NCBI GenBank assembly: GCA_963818695.1 | Contig: CAWFTG010000010.1 | Span: 1-64,000 of the forward strand | Direction of reading: 5' to 3' | DNA length: 64,000 nt | Source: AP-15 sp963818695 | Lineage (GTDB): Bacteria; Pseudomonadota; Alphaproteobacteria; ATCC43930; CGMCC-115725 | In this document: positions 28,800 through 36,015 of the stretch, piece after piece | Position numbering within the stretch: the stretch's first letter is position 1 | How the letters are laid out: each line of letters starts with the position of its first letter | Made by a program: the position numbers and the translations under genes | The notes under the pieces: generated by a model | What the model saw: only the letters and a program-made list of their open reading frames with translations | The model's database searches: none | What the model was told of the DNA's origin: nothing

Positions 28800-29788
28800 T
28801 GCAGCGCCCGGTAGATCCGGTGTGGGTGATGCGCACCGAAACTTTGGAAATCGGGTTCGGGCCGTTTAAGCTCGGCGTTTTCAAGTTTCGGGGGCTCTCG
28901 CTTCTCTCCAACCCGTTTGTTGTCGACCAAAAGCTCGAGGTTCCATTAAGACGTGCGATAGGAATGGGCTGCGAGGCCGTAGTCAAGTACGCGACGCCGA
29001 TAGGCGGGCGATTTGCGGCGATCCGTATCGACCGTGCGGCGCTCCGCTATGCCACGCGCTATGGCGTGAGGTATGTGGTCGATTTTAACGGCTCTTTCGC
29101 GGAATATTTAAATAAATTCTCGCGAAAGTCTCGCCACGAGTTGCAACGGACGGTCAGGAGGTTTGGCGAGGGGCGTCCCGGAATGGCTTATATTGCGGTG
29201 TACAGGACGCCCTCGGAAATCAGCGCCTTCCGGGAAATCGCCATTCGAATCTCTCGGCGCTCGTACAAGGGGAAAATCGGCTGGGGCTTTGAAGCTTCCG
29301 AAAGCTTCGCGCACCGGCTCGCATCCGACGCCGGCCATGGCACTGTCCGGGGCTTTGTGCTGATGCTTGACGATGAACCCGCCGCTTATGGCTTTTGTCG
29401 CATTGAACATGATGTAATTGTCTTTAAGCACACTGGATATGACCATCAATTCGCACGACGATCGCCCGGTAGGGTGCTGCTCTACTCGATGCTCGAGATT
29501 CTCTTTGGTGAAGGGGAATTCAGGCTCCTCGACTTTGACGGCATGGATCACTTTCCATACACGGAATTCTTCGCAACCCGAGCGATTCGTTGCGCACGGG
29601 TCGTCTGGTTTCGCCCAACGATCCGGAACGCTGCAGCTGTTGGCTGCCACTGGGCCGTTGCAGCAGCATGGCGAGTTGGCGCAGCATTTCACATATCTGC
29701 TCGGCGGAGTAGCGGTGAATGGCCGAGCGTGCGCCGCCTGCCGCGCCTGTGGGCTCGGGCGCTGACCAGATCCGGGAGAATCAATTAG
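28787..29788 (+). CDS. GNAT acetyltransferase, CelD-like (copy 2)
   Basis: In this 333-residue protein 'GSFAEYLNKFSRKSRHELQRTVRRF', 'EISAFREIAIRISRRSYKGKIGWGFE', 'VRGFVLMLDDEPAAYGFCRIE' and 'FRLLDFDGMDHFPYTEFFA' follow the Acetyltransf_6 GNAT pattern. It is a close tandem paralogue of the protein at 29843. It is translationally coupled to the methyltransferase upstream, which suggests that both modify the same molecule. The acceptor is unknown; surface glycan or lipid is inference. Confidence 0.78.
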   Translation: MRSLMQRPVDPVWVMRTETLEIGFGPFKLGVFKFRGLSLLSNPFVVDQKLEVPLRRAIGMGCEAVVKYATPIGGRFAAIRIDRAALRYATRYGVRYVVDFNGSFAEYLNKFSRKSRHELQRTVRRFGEGRPGMAYIAVYRTPSEISAFREIAIRISRRSYKGKIGWGFEASESFAHRLASDAGHGTVRGFVLMLDDEPAAYGFCRIEHDVIVFKHTGYDHQFARRSPGRVLLYSMLEILFGEGEFRLLDFDGMDHFPYTEFFATRAIRCARVVWFRPTIRNAAAVGCHWAVAAAWRVGAAFHISARRSSGEWPSVRRLPRLWARALTRSGRIN

Positions 29789-29842
29789 CCAGGCCACCTC
29801 ACAGCCATGCTGTTGATAAATTGCCGGGGTCAGAACCTTTAG

Positions 29843-30934
29843 ATGCCGTCGTCAGCTAGGCTACGTTCCAGACTGCCGGACAAAATTAGGAGAACGGTGA
29901 TGCAGCCGAGCTTCGATCCGACGTGGGAGATTCGCTCGGAGATTCTCTATTTTCAATTAGGGCCGGTACGATTATTTGAAGTGCCAGTTCGGGCGCTGAC
30001 GCTTACGTCGAATCCATTCGTCCTCGGTCCGGATCTGGAAATCCCCCTTTCTGACGCGGTAGCGAATGGTTGCCAGGCCCTGGTTGTCACCGCGATGCCG
30101 GTCGACAGGCGTTTTGCGACAATGTGCTTCGACCGGGGCGCATTGCGGTATGCGGCGCGCTACGGCGATCGATATGTCGTCGACCTGCAAGGTTCATTTG
30201 CCGAATACATAAAGAAATTTTCAAAAAAATCGCGAGGCAACTTACAGCGAGCTGCGAAAAAGTTTACCGCCTCGATCCGGGAATTTAGGAGCCCCGCGGA
30301 AATCAGTGCATTTCGTGATCTTGCGGTGGTGATTTCCCATGCATCCTACAAGAGGGAGCTAGGCTGGGGTTTCCAAGAAGGCGAAGATTTTGCGCGCCAG
30401 CTCGAAATTGATGCCGCCGCCGGCCGTGTCCGCGGTTACGTGCTGATGTCCGATGACCAGCCAGCCGCCTACGTGTTCTGTCGCATAGACAATGATGTAA
30501 TCGTCTATAAACATATAGGATATGACAACCGATCTGCTCACAAGTCTCCGGGTACAACCCTATTATATTTTATATTAGAAAGACTTTTCGATGAGGGAGA
30601 ATTCCGCCTTCTCGATTTTGATGGCACCGAATACTACGAGTACAAAAAATTCTTCGCGACACATGCGATCAACTGCGCGCGTGTGTTCTGGTTTCGACCC
30701 AGACTTCCTGAGATCGTCTTATTCGGTACGCACTGGATTCTTACAGCTACATGGCGGCTCTCCTCGCTATTGCGCCATTACCTGCGCCAAAGCCATCGCG
30801 GATGGGTACCCTTTATCCGCTTGTTAGTGGCAAATCTTCGGAAGAGCGCATCCGGGCCGCGCAACAGATCAGGCATCACGACGCCCTCGCATCGTCTTTG
30901 CCGGAAGCGCGGCTCCACGAACTCCTCGAGTTAG
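29843..30934 (+). CDS. GNAT acetyltransferase, CelD-like (copy 3) with acquired antisense tail
   Basis: Residues 20-325 parallel copy 2 block by block: 'FDPTWEIRSEILYFQLGPVRLFEVPVRALTLTSNPFV' in pieces, 'GSFAEYIKKFSKKSRGNLQRA', 'SYKRELGWGFQEGEDFA', 'FRLLDFDGTEYYEYKKFFA'. ATG 29900 (MQPSFDPTWE) is a likelier start than 29843. From about residue 330 ('ANLRKSASGPRNRSGITTPS') the reading frame runs into the antisense of a duplicated fragment of GNAT copy 1, so the last ~35 residues are foreign. Activity may be unaffected because the core is complete. Confidence 0.75.
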   Translation: MPSSARLRSRLPDKIRRTVMQPSFDPTWEIRSEILYFQLGPVRLFEVPVRALTLTSNPFVLGPDLEIPLSDAVANGCQALVVTAMPVDRRFATMCFDRGALRYAARYGDRYVVDLQGSFAEYIKKFSKKSRGNLQRAAKKFTASIREFRSPAEISAFRDLAVVISHASYKRELGWGFQEGEDFARQLEIDAAAGRVRGYVLMSDDQPAAYVFCRIDNDVIVYKHIGYDNRSAHKSPGTTLLYFILERLFDEGEFRLLDFDGTEYYEYKKFFATHAINCARVFWFRPRLPEIVLFGTHWILTATWRLSSLLRHYLRQSHRGWVPFIRLLVANLRKSASGPRNRSGITTPSHRLCRKRGSTNSSS

Positions 30935-31175
30935 ACCACACGAACAGATCCACCAAACTCCCTGACGCCGCCTCCACGACACGCCGGCGGCCCAATTTGC
31001 CATCGCACGGGAACGATCGGCGTGCCGCGAGAATGCAATTTGCAGGCGGACAGACAGACCCGATTGGACGTGATGTCCTTGATGGATCCCGTTAACACCG
31101 ACGAATTGTTTACCGTCGCGAATGGCTCGCTTCGCCGCAGCAAGGGCCCCAAAAATATTCGAGAGCTATATCTGG
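30832..31175 (-). pseudogene. Fragment of a GNAT copy-1-like gene
   Basis: This stretch aligns in the same orientation with 27057-27420, the middle of GNAT copy 1 (minus strand, residues ~38-155). Shared runs include CGGAAGAGCGCATCCGG, GCATCACGACGCCCTCG, GCCGGAAGCGCGGCTCCAC and GGCGGACAGACAGACCCGAT. It lacks both ends and is frame-broken. It separates GNAT copy 3 from the second methyltransferase, so a former additional GNAT gene probably stood here. Confidence 0.8.
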
Positions 31176-31186
31176 AGATTGACGTC

Positions 31187-31858
31187 ATGCAAATTGCGAT
31201 CGCGGAGCGGTTCGCGTGGTGGGTAAAGCGGGGTTCGGGAACAGTTTTTGATTTATTTCATAATGTCGATACCGGGATTGGTTGGCCGGCTCAGTCCGGC
31301 GACATAGTCAGTCCGAACCGTGACAAAGCCGTTCCTTATGATCCCGCGCCTTGGCGGACGCTTCGCCGATCGCTGGAGCTTGGGTCTCTTCAAGCCAATG
31401 GATTTACCTTCGTTGATGTCGGGTGCGGGAAAGGCAAGGTGCTGCTGTCTGCTCTTGCGCTGTCTTTCAAACGCATCGTCGGTGTCGAATTTTCGCCCGT
31501 ACTTTGTCGGATTGCGGACAACAACCTCGCGAATGCCCGGTTCGTTCGGCGAAGATGCGTTGCGGTGCAGGTCAATTGTTCCGATGCCGTCGACTACCCG
31601 ATACCGGATGAACCCACTATTTTTTTCTTCCATAATCCATTCACGTATGAGGTCATGGAGATCGTGCTCGACAATATTATCGGCGCACAGTTGCGAACGC
31701 CGCGTCCACGGTACCTGATTTTTTGTGCAGCTTCTTCAAGTATTCCGCAAATCACAAAATTTTTAAAGCAAAAAGGCGGCAATTGCGCTCGGCTGCTTGT
31801 CTCGAGCAAATTGGGAGGAAGAACCATCTATATCTTTGAGCTGCTCTATCACCGATAG
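31187..31858 (+). CDS. Class I SAM-dependent methyltransferase, DOT1-like fold (copy 2)
   Basis: The 223-residue protein has motif I 'FTFVDVGCGKGKVLLSAL', then 'RIVGVEFSPVLCRIADNNLA' and 'TIFFFHNPFTYEVME', paralleling the methyltransferase at 27927. I chose ATG 31187 (MQIAIAERF), with GGAG 9-10 bases upstream; the longer frame to 31022 crosses the GNAT fragment and is artefactual. It is the last gene of the rightward array. The substrate is unknown. Confidence 0.78.
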   Translation: MQIAIAERFAWWVKRGSGTVFDLFHNVDTGIGWPAQSGDIVSPNRDKAVPYDPAPWRTLRRSLELGSLQANGFTFVDVGCGKGKVLLSALALSFKRIVGVEFSPVLCRIADNNLANARFVRRRCVAVQVNCSDAVDYPIPDEPTIFFFHNPFTYEVMEIVLDNIIGAQLRTPRPRYLIFCAASSSIPQITKFLKQKGGNCARLLVSSKLGGRTIYIFELLYHR

Positions 31859-32654
31859 ATGAGGCAGCGCGCGGCTAAGCGCGCCCCCCTAGCTGTGTGC
31901 GCTACGGCCGTAAAGAACCAGCCGATGACGTTGGTTCTCTCACCTGAAAAACCTCCGATCACTTCAAATCCGTCATTCGGACCGTAGCGAAGCGGCCAGT
32001 CCAGAACCATACACCGCTTGTGCACGACAACGGATCACACCATCGGACGAGCGCCCAGCCCAGGGCGGGCGAGGGTAACGGGTGTGACTTCACGATGTTG
32101 TCGTTTGCCTCGCATCAACCGACAGCTTCCCGATCTCGGTATCGGTAAATGCGACTATCCGAGGTCGGGCGCAGTAGCAAAGAGCTCGACACGGGCACCC
32201 TGCGCGACGGGAGACTGGCCGACGAAGTCTCGATGTGTGACGACGTTTTTTTTCCAATCTGCCCCGCGGTCACATTGAAATGTCAAGGATTGAATTATCA
32301 TATTGACAAAACTCCCCCGACATGATATTTGTCATTTTGATCTGCAGAGATAAGGTGTGATAAGCCCAACGGGGCCGGCACGATCAGTCTACGGGCTCGA
32401 CCGGATCATCTCAGTCCAGGGAGGTCAAGATCGAGATCCGATTTGGTTGAGCCGAGTATGACACCAAAAAGTTATTTACCCTGTCGGATGGCAAATCTTC
32501 ACCGACCCAGCCGCCAGTTTGTCACAAGCGCGACCCGCACGGTATTTAACGAGAGGGACTTATAGCGATCAGAATTCATAATTTTGATTTTGGCAAAACG
32601 TAATTGGCAGAACAATAGGTGTCCTAACTGCATAACAGTGAAAGCGACGCAACC
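31859..32654. other. Long intergenic region upstream of the beta-helix gene
   Basis: These ~800 bases contain no credible gene. A GC-rich 6-bp stem (31866-31883, GCGCGC-ggctaa-GCGCGC) follows the methyltransferase stop and may terminate its transcript. The region becomes AT-rich past 32280 and has a promoter-like site (32303-32331). A forward open frame at 32018-32278 lacks a ribosome site and looks random. Confidence 0.4.
32303..32334 (+). promoter_or_regulatory. Candidate sigma70-like promoter with inverted repeat
   Basis: TTGACA (32303-32308) is followed after 17 bases by TATTTG (32326-32331). TGACAAA (32304-32310) and TTTGTCA (32328-32334) form an inverted repeat that spans both boxes, the arrangement of an operator. 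It is about 320 bp from the beta-helix gene start, so the link is tentative. Confidence 0.35.
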
Positions 32655-34670
32655 ATGATGAGGTTTATCTCTTTTCTCGCTGCCGTGCTGTTCGCCGTGC
32701 AAGCCGGCGCGGAGACGTCGACGACACTCGACGTGCCGATCATCGTCACGCACGCCGGGTCAGGGCCGGCGCAAACCCTTTTGCCGATGGTGCAGCAGGC
32801 GGGCGGCGGAAATGTCACGCCACTGCAATTCCTCGCAGGCACCCGATCGGCTGGCAATTTTGTCGGCAATCCCCCGCCGGCCGCGATCTTCCCAGCCTCG
32901 CCCCCATTCGCCGGCACCTATTCGTTGAGCGGCCCGGACGCCAGCAAGTTTGTCATCAACCCGAGCACTGGCGTTGTGCGGGTCGGTGCAACCGACGTGG
33001 CCGCCGGCACCTACAACATCACGATCACCGCGACGCAGGCAGGGGTCGTCGGCTCACCCGCCAGCATGGCGCTTACCCTGCAGGGAGTGGACATCAACGA
33101 CACAGCGACGCTTTTCGTCCAGCTCGACAATTACACGCCGGCGCCGGGCGGCACGGTCAATGTGACGGTGCGCAACGCGCCCAACACATCGGGTGGCGAT
33201 TACGTCTTGATCCAGCGCAACTATAACGGTCTGGGCTACTGGAACGAGTTTACGCCGGGGATTTATCAACAGTATGTCGGCTCTGTCGGCACGCACAACG
33301 CCGTTCTTTCGGTTACGGTGCCCAATCCGCCGACCGACAGCTATCAGTTCCTGGACGTTATCTTCGTGCCCAACAACGGAGTGGGGAGCCAGGCGACGGC
33401 GAAAACCTCCGACTTGCTGATCCAGCCGCGCATCCCGTTCGCGATGCCGACCGCCCCGAACACGCTGGTTCCGCCATTCACTCCGACACAGACCCTCACT
33501 GTGTGCCCGGTCGGGTGTCAATACACCGAACTGAGCCAAGCCATCATCGGCCTCTCGAACAGCAACACCAGCAACACCGCCGACAACGTGCTGATTACAA
33601 TTCAGGCGGGGGCGTACGCGGATTGCATACAATTCGGCAACTGGAGCCCGTTCACCGCGCCGACCAACAACCGGATCTGGAACCTGCCGCCGCATCTGTG
33701 GATCAAGGGCGTGGGCGGGGCGTTCGCGCACCTGGAGGCGATGGACAACAATGCGTTCAACTGCAACGGAAAGGGTATTATCGTCTTTTGGGGCGCCGAC
33801 ACCGATTTTCTGACGATCGACAACCTGGAGCTGTCGGATTGGGTAAACCAAGCCCCGTCGGGGGCGGTCTATGCGGCGCTGGGCAACGTAACCTTGCGTA
33901 ACGACTATATCCACGATGGCAATATGGGCCTAATCACCAGCGACCATAGCACTGTCAGCTATTCCGTTCAGAACTCTCGCTTCGCGCGCGGCGGCGGCCC
34001 GGCCGGTCCCAGCCACAATATATATATCGGCGAAGCGGCGTCATTCTCGATCGATCATTCCATTTCCGAGCAGGCGCTAGCGGGGCATGAAGTCAAGTGC
34101 CGCGCGTTGACTTGCCATGTGACCTGCAATCTGCTACGTGGCACGCAAGATCCTTACTATGTGGACAGCGAGGAGGCTGATTTCGCCGATGGCGTGCCGC
34201 CTCCTTCTTCTGTTGGCATCGACGCTCACCTGGACAATAATACGATTGTCAAGGGGGCGGGCGGCAATCAGCAAAATCAAGTCGGCTGGGCGATGGATCT
34301 TGAGAGCTACACGCCTGGGAACAACTATAATCTATCAGCCAATAACAATATTATGATATGGGACGGGACCGCCCAGCATTGGTTTTTCTATATCGGCCCG
34401 ACCTCCGGGACAAACATAATCTCGAATGCGCCGCAGACCTGGACCAACAACATCTTTGTCGGCAGCAATGGCGCCGTCGACCCTTACGGGGTGTACCCTT
34501 ACTATAGCTACTCATCGCCGCTTGCGCCTACTACAGGTTACCCGAACGCGGCTCAGATCACCGAAGTCGGTGACGTACAATATGCCAATAGGGCAGCGGC
34601 CGGGATCACGCAGATGTACCCTCCGCCGCCCGGCTGCACCGGGACGATCGGCAACCTGACGGTGCCGTGA
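32655..34670 (+). CDS. Secreted protein with a right-handed beta-helix domain
   Basis: The 671-residue protein starts with a signal peptide ('MMRFISFLAAVLFAVQAGAE'). A cadherin-like stretch 'YSLSGPDASKFVINPSTGVV' follows at about residues 90-110, then an Ig-like segment ('DINDTATLFVQLDNYTP'). From about residue 285 ('TLTVCPVGCQYTELSQAI') there is a parallel beta-helix of the pectate-lyase/Periplasmic_copper-type fold with repeats such as 'LTIDNLELSDW', 'VTLRNDYIHDGNMG', 'SVQNSRFARGG', 'LDNNTIVKGAG', 'LSANNNIMIW'. Such folds bind or cleave polysaccharides. Composition is Asn/Thr-rich, unlike neighbours. Closest function is unknown; surface glycan processing is inference. Confidence 0.75.
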   Translation: MMRFISFLAAVLFAVQAGAETSTTLDVPIIVTHAGSGPAQTLLPMVQQAGGGNVTPLQFLAGTRSAGNFVGNPPPAAIFPASPPFAGTYSLSGPDASKFVINPSTGVVRVGATDVAAGTYNITITATQAGVVGSPASMALTLQGVDINDTATLFVQLDNYTPAPGGTVNVTVRNAPNTSGGDYVLIQRNYNGLGYWNEFTPGIYQQYVGSVGTHNAVLSVTVPNPPTDSYQFLDVIFVPNNGVGSQATAKTSDLLIQPRIPFAMPTAPNTLVPPFTPTQTLTVCPVGCQYTELSQAIIGLSNSNTSNTADNVLITIQAGAYADCIQFGNWSPFTAPTNNRIWNLPPHLWIKGVGGAFAHLEAMDNNAFNCNGKGIIVFWGADTDFLTIDNLELSDWVNQAPSGAVYAALGNVTLRNDYIHDGNMGLITSDHSTVSYSVQNSRFARGGGPAGPSHNIYIGEAASFSIDHSISEQALAGHEVKCRALTCHVTCNLLRGTQDPYYVDSEEADFADGVPPPSSVGIDAHLDNNTIVKGAGGNQQNQVGWAMDLESYTPGNNYNLSANNNIMIWDGTAQHWFFYIGPTSGTNIISNAPQTWTNNIFVGSNGAVDPYGVYPYYSYSSPLAPTTGYPNAAQITEVGDVQYANRAAAGITQMYPPPPGCTGTIGNLTVP

Positions 34671-34791
34671 TCACTGACGATATTGAAATGCTACACCCCG
34701 GTCGCACGCCCAGCCGGTCTTGGGGCGCGAAAATCGCGAAGTCCTGAAAGCGGTACGGAGATTCGGGCTCGGCAAAATGCCGAGCCCGAAT
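34671..34791. terminator. Perfect 14-bp-stem hairpin after the beta-helix gene
   Basis: ATTCGGGCTCGGCA (34761-34774), AAA, TGCCGAGCCCGAAT (34778-34791) is a perfect hairpin about 90 bp after the stop codon. There is no T-run after it, so it may be a transcript-stabilising stem or bidirectional terminator rather than a classical intrinsic terminator. It sits exactly at the edge of the truncated dioxygenase remnant. Confidence 0.5.
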
Positions 34792-34795
34792 CTGC

Positions 34796-34990
34796 AGAGA
34801 GTTCCACAAAATCGTGCCCTGGCTGATGCTGAACCGCGAGGGTCTCGACGTTCTCATTCATCCGCTGACCGAGAGCTCCTACGACGACCACAGCAAGAAT
34901 GCGATGTGGCTCGGCACGCCGGTGCCGATGCGGCTCGAGATTCTACGGCCGACCTACCGCACCGAGCTGCTGCCGACCGCCGCGGCCTAA
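34796..34990 (+). pseudogene. 3' remnant of a DOPA 4,5-dioxygenase-family gene
   Basis: The frame 'FHKIVPWLMLNREGLDVLIHP', continuing 'DDHSKNAMWLGTPVPMRLEIL' in pieces and ending at TAA 34988-34990, matches the C-terminal third of DOPA-dioxygenase-like proteins. No start codon or N-terminal part exists; upstream is the hairpin. The end overlaps the PIMT gene by 4 bp. It marks a breakpoint where the island replaced the rest of the gene (inference). Confidence 0.7.
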
Positions 34991-35865
34991 CGGGCTTCAC
35001 CGGAGCCGGCGGGGGCGGTCGATAGCCACCACCCCTCGCCGGCGAGCCAGCATGTGTGATCCGGCTCATCGGGCGCGCGCCGCAGCGATCGAATCGCGGC
35101 GAAGTCGGATTTTGCCAAGGCCGCCGTCAATCTTTCCTCCGCTGCCGGATCTCGCCCGCCGACACACGGGATCATTCCCACCCGGCCGACGAACTGAGCG
35201 GCGTAGCGATCCGGGTTACCGCCGTGCCGGGTGATCATCAGAAAGCCACCCCAGCGTTCGGCACTGGTCAGCGGGACGAGCAGGCGGCCATTTTCTGCCG
35301 CCAACGCATCGAGCCAGACAGAAGAAAAATGCGTCACCCCGGCGTTGACGACGATCGCGTCGGCCGTGCGGTCGGGCTGGAATAGGAAACCGTCAGCCGC
35401 TACGACAGTCGCCTGCGGCCAAGCGGCGGCGAGATTCTCCTCGGATCGGGCGGCAAGGAAGGGGTCGATCTCGATCGCGGTGACCCGTCCGGCGCCGCCG
35501 ACGATTTCGGCGAGGATGGCGCTGTAGTAGCCCGTGCCGGCGCCGACATGGACCACATGGCTGCCCCGGTTCAACTCGAGCTGGTCGTACATGCGAGCCC
35601 AAAGGCTGGGCTGCCCGTTGTTGAGCCGGCGTGCCTCGTCGATCGCGATCAGCACGTCATGGTAGAGGTGGCGCGGATCGGCATCCTCCGTCGTCCAATA
35701 CTCGGGCATGGCCATTGGGCTTAGAACGCGCCAAGGCCCAGGTCCTAAAAAGCGCTCCCGCGGCACCGTCGCGAAGGCATCGACGACCGCGCGCGAACCC
35801 AACTTGGCGGTGAAGCGCAATTCTTCCGCGTAGTGCTGCCGAGCCTCCTCGATCGAATGACGCAT
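34987..35865 (-). CDS. Protein-L-isoaspartate O-methyltransferase-like protein
   Basis: The 292-residue protein has the PIMT pattern: 'VDAFATVPRERFLGPGPW', 'SQP/GQPSLWARMYDQLEL', motif I 'HVVHVGAGTGYYSAILAEI', 'VTAIEIDPFLA', and 'ADAIVVNAGVTHF'. Canonical PIMTs repair isoaspartyl residues. The C terminus is extended ('EPDHTCWLAGEGWWLS') relative to E. coli Pcm, and 'TTEDADPRHLYHD' replaces the usual substrate-loop sequence, so the substrate may differ. Confidence 0.82.
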   Translation of the reverse strand: MRHSIEEARQHYAEELRFTAKLGSRAVVDAFATVPRERFLGPGPWRVLSPMAMPEYWTTEDADPRHLYHDVLIAIDEARRLNNGQPSLWARMYDQLELNRGSHVVHVGAGTGYYSAILAEIVGGAGRVTAIEIDPFLAARSEENLAAAWPQATVVAADGFLFQPDRTADAIVVNAGVTHFSSVWLDALAAENGRLLVPLTSAERWGGFLMITRHGGNPDRYAAQFVGRVGMIPCVGGRDPAAEERLTAALAKSDFAAIRSLRRAPDEPDHTCWLAGEGWWLSTAPAGSGEAR

Positions 35866-35973
35866 CTGCCGCTCCTAGGCTATGCCGTTCGTTGCCCGTC
35901 GCCATCTTTGCACCAAGGTCGAGGGATATACTGTACCGTCACCACCCCACGGAGTTAAAGTTAAGGAGGCCCG

Positions 35974-35988
35974 GATTTTTCCCCGGAA
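35974..35988. repeat. Single 15-bp module-like sequence before ccmF
   Basis: GATTTTTCCCCGGAA closely resembles the units at 63721-63750 (GATTTTTCCCGGGAT) and 39287-39360 (GAGATTTCCCCAGGA). It occurs once, 28 bp upstream of the ccmF start, outside a coding frame. Confidence 0.35.
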
Positions 35989-36015
35989 GAAAAACAACGG
36001 TAGGAGCGCCGTAGC

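Noticed and set aside
32018..32278. 86-residue open frame upstream of the beta-helix gene
   Set aside because: It has no ribosome site, random composition and no family resemblance.
34720..35025. 101-residue open frame between the beta-helix gene and the PIMT gene
   Set aside because: It is out of frame with the recognisable dioxygenase remnant and overlaps the PIMT gene on the other strand.
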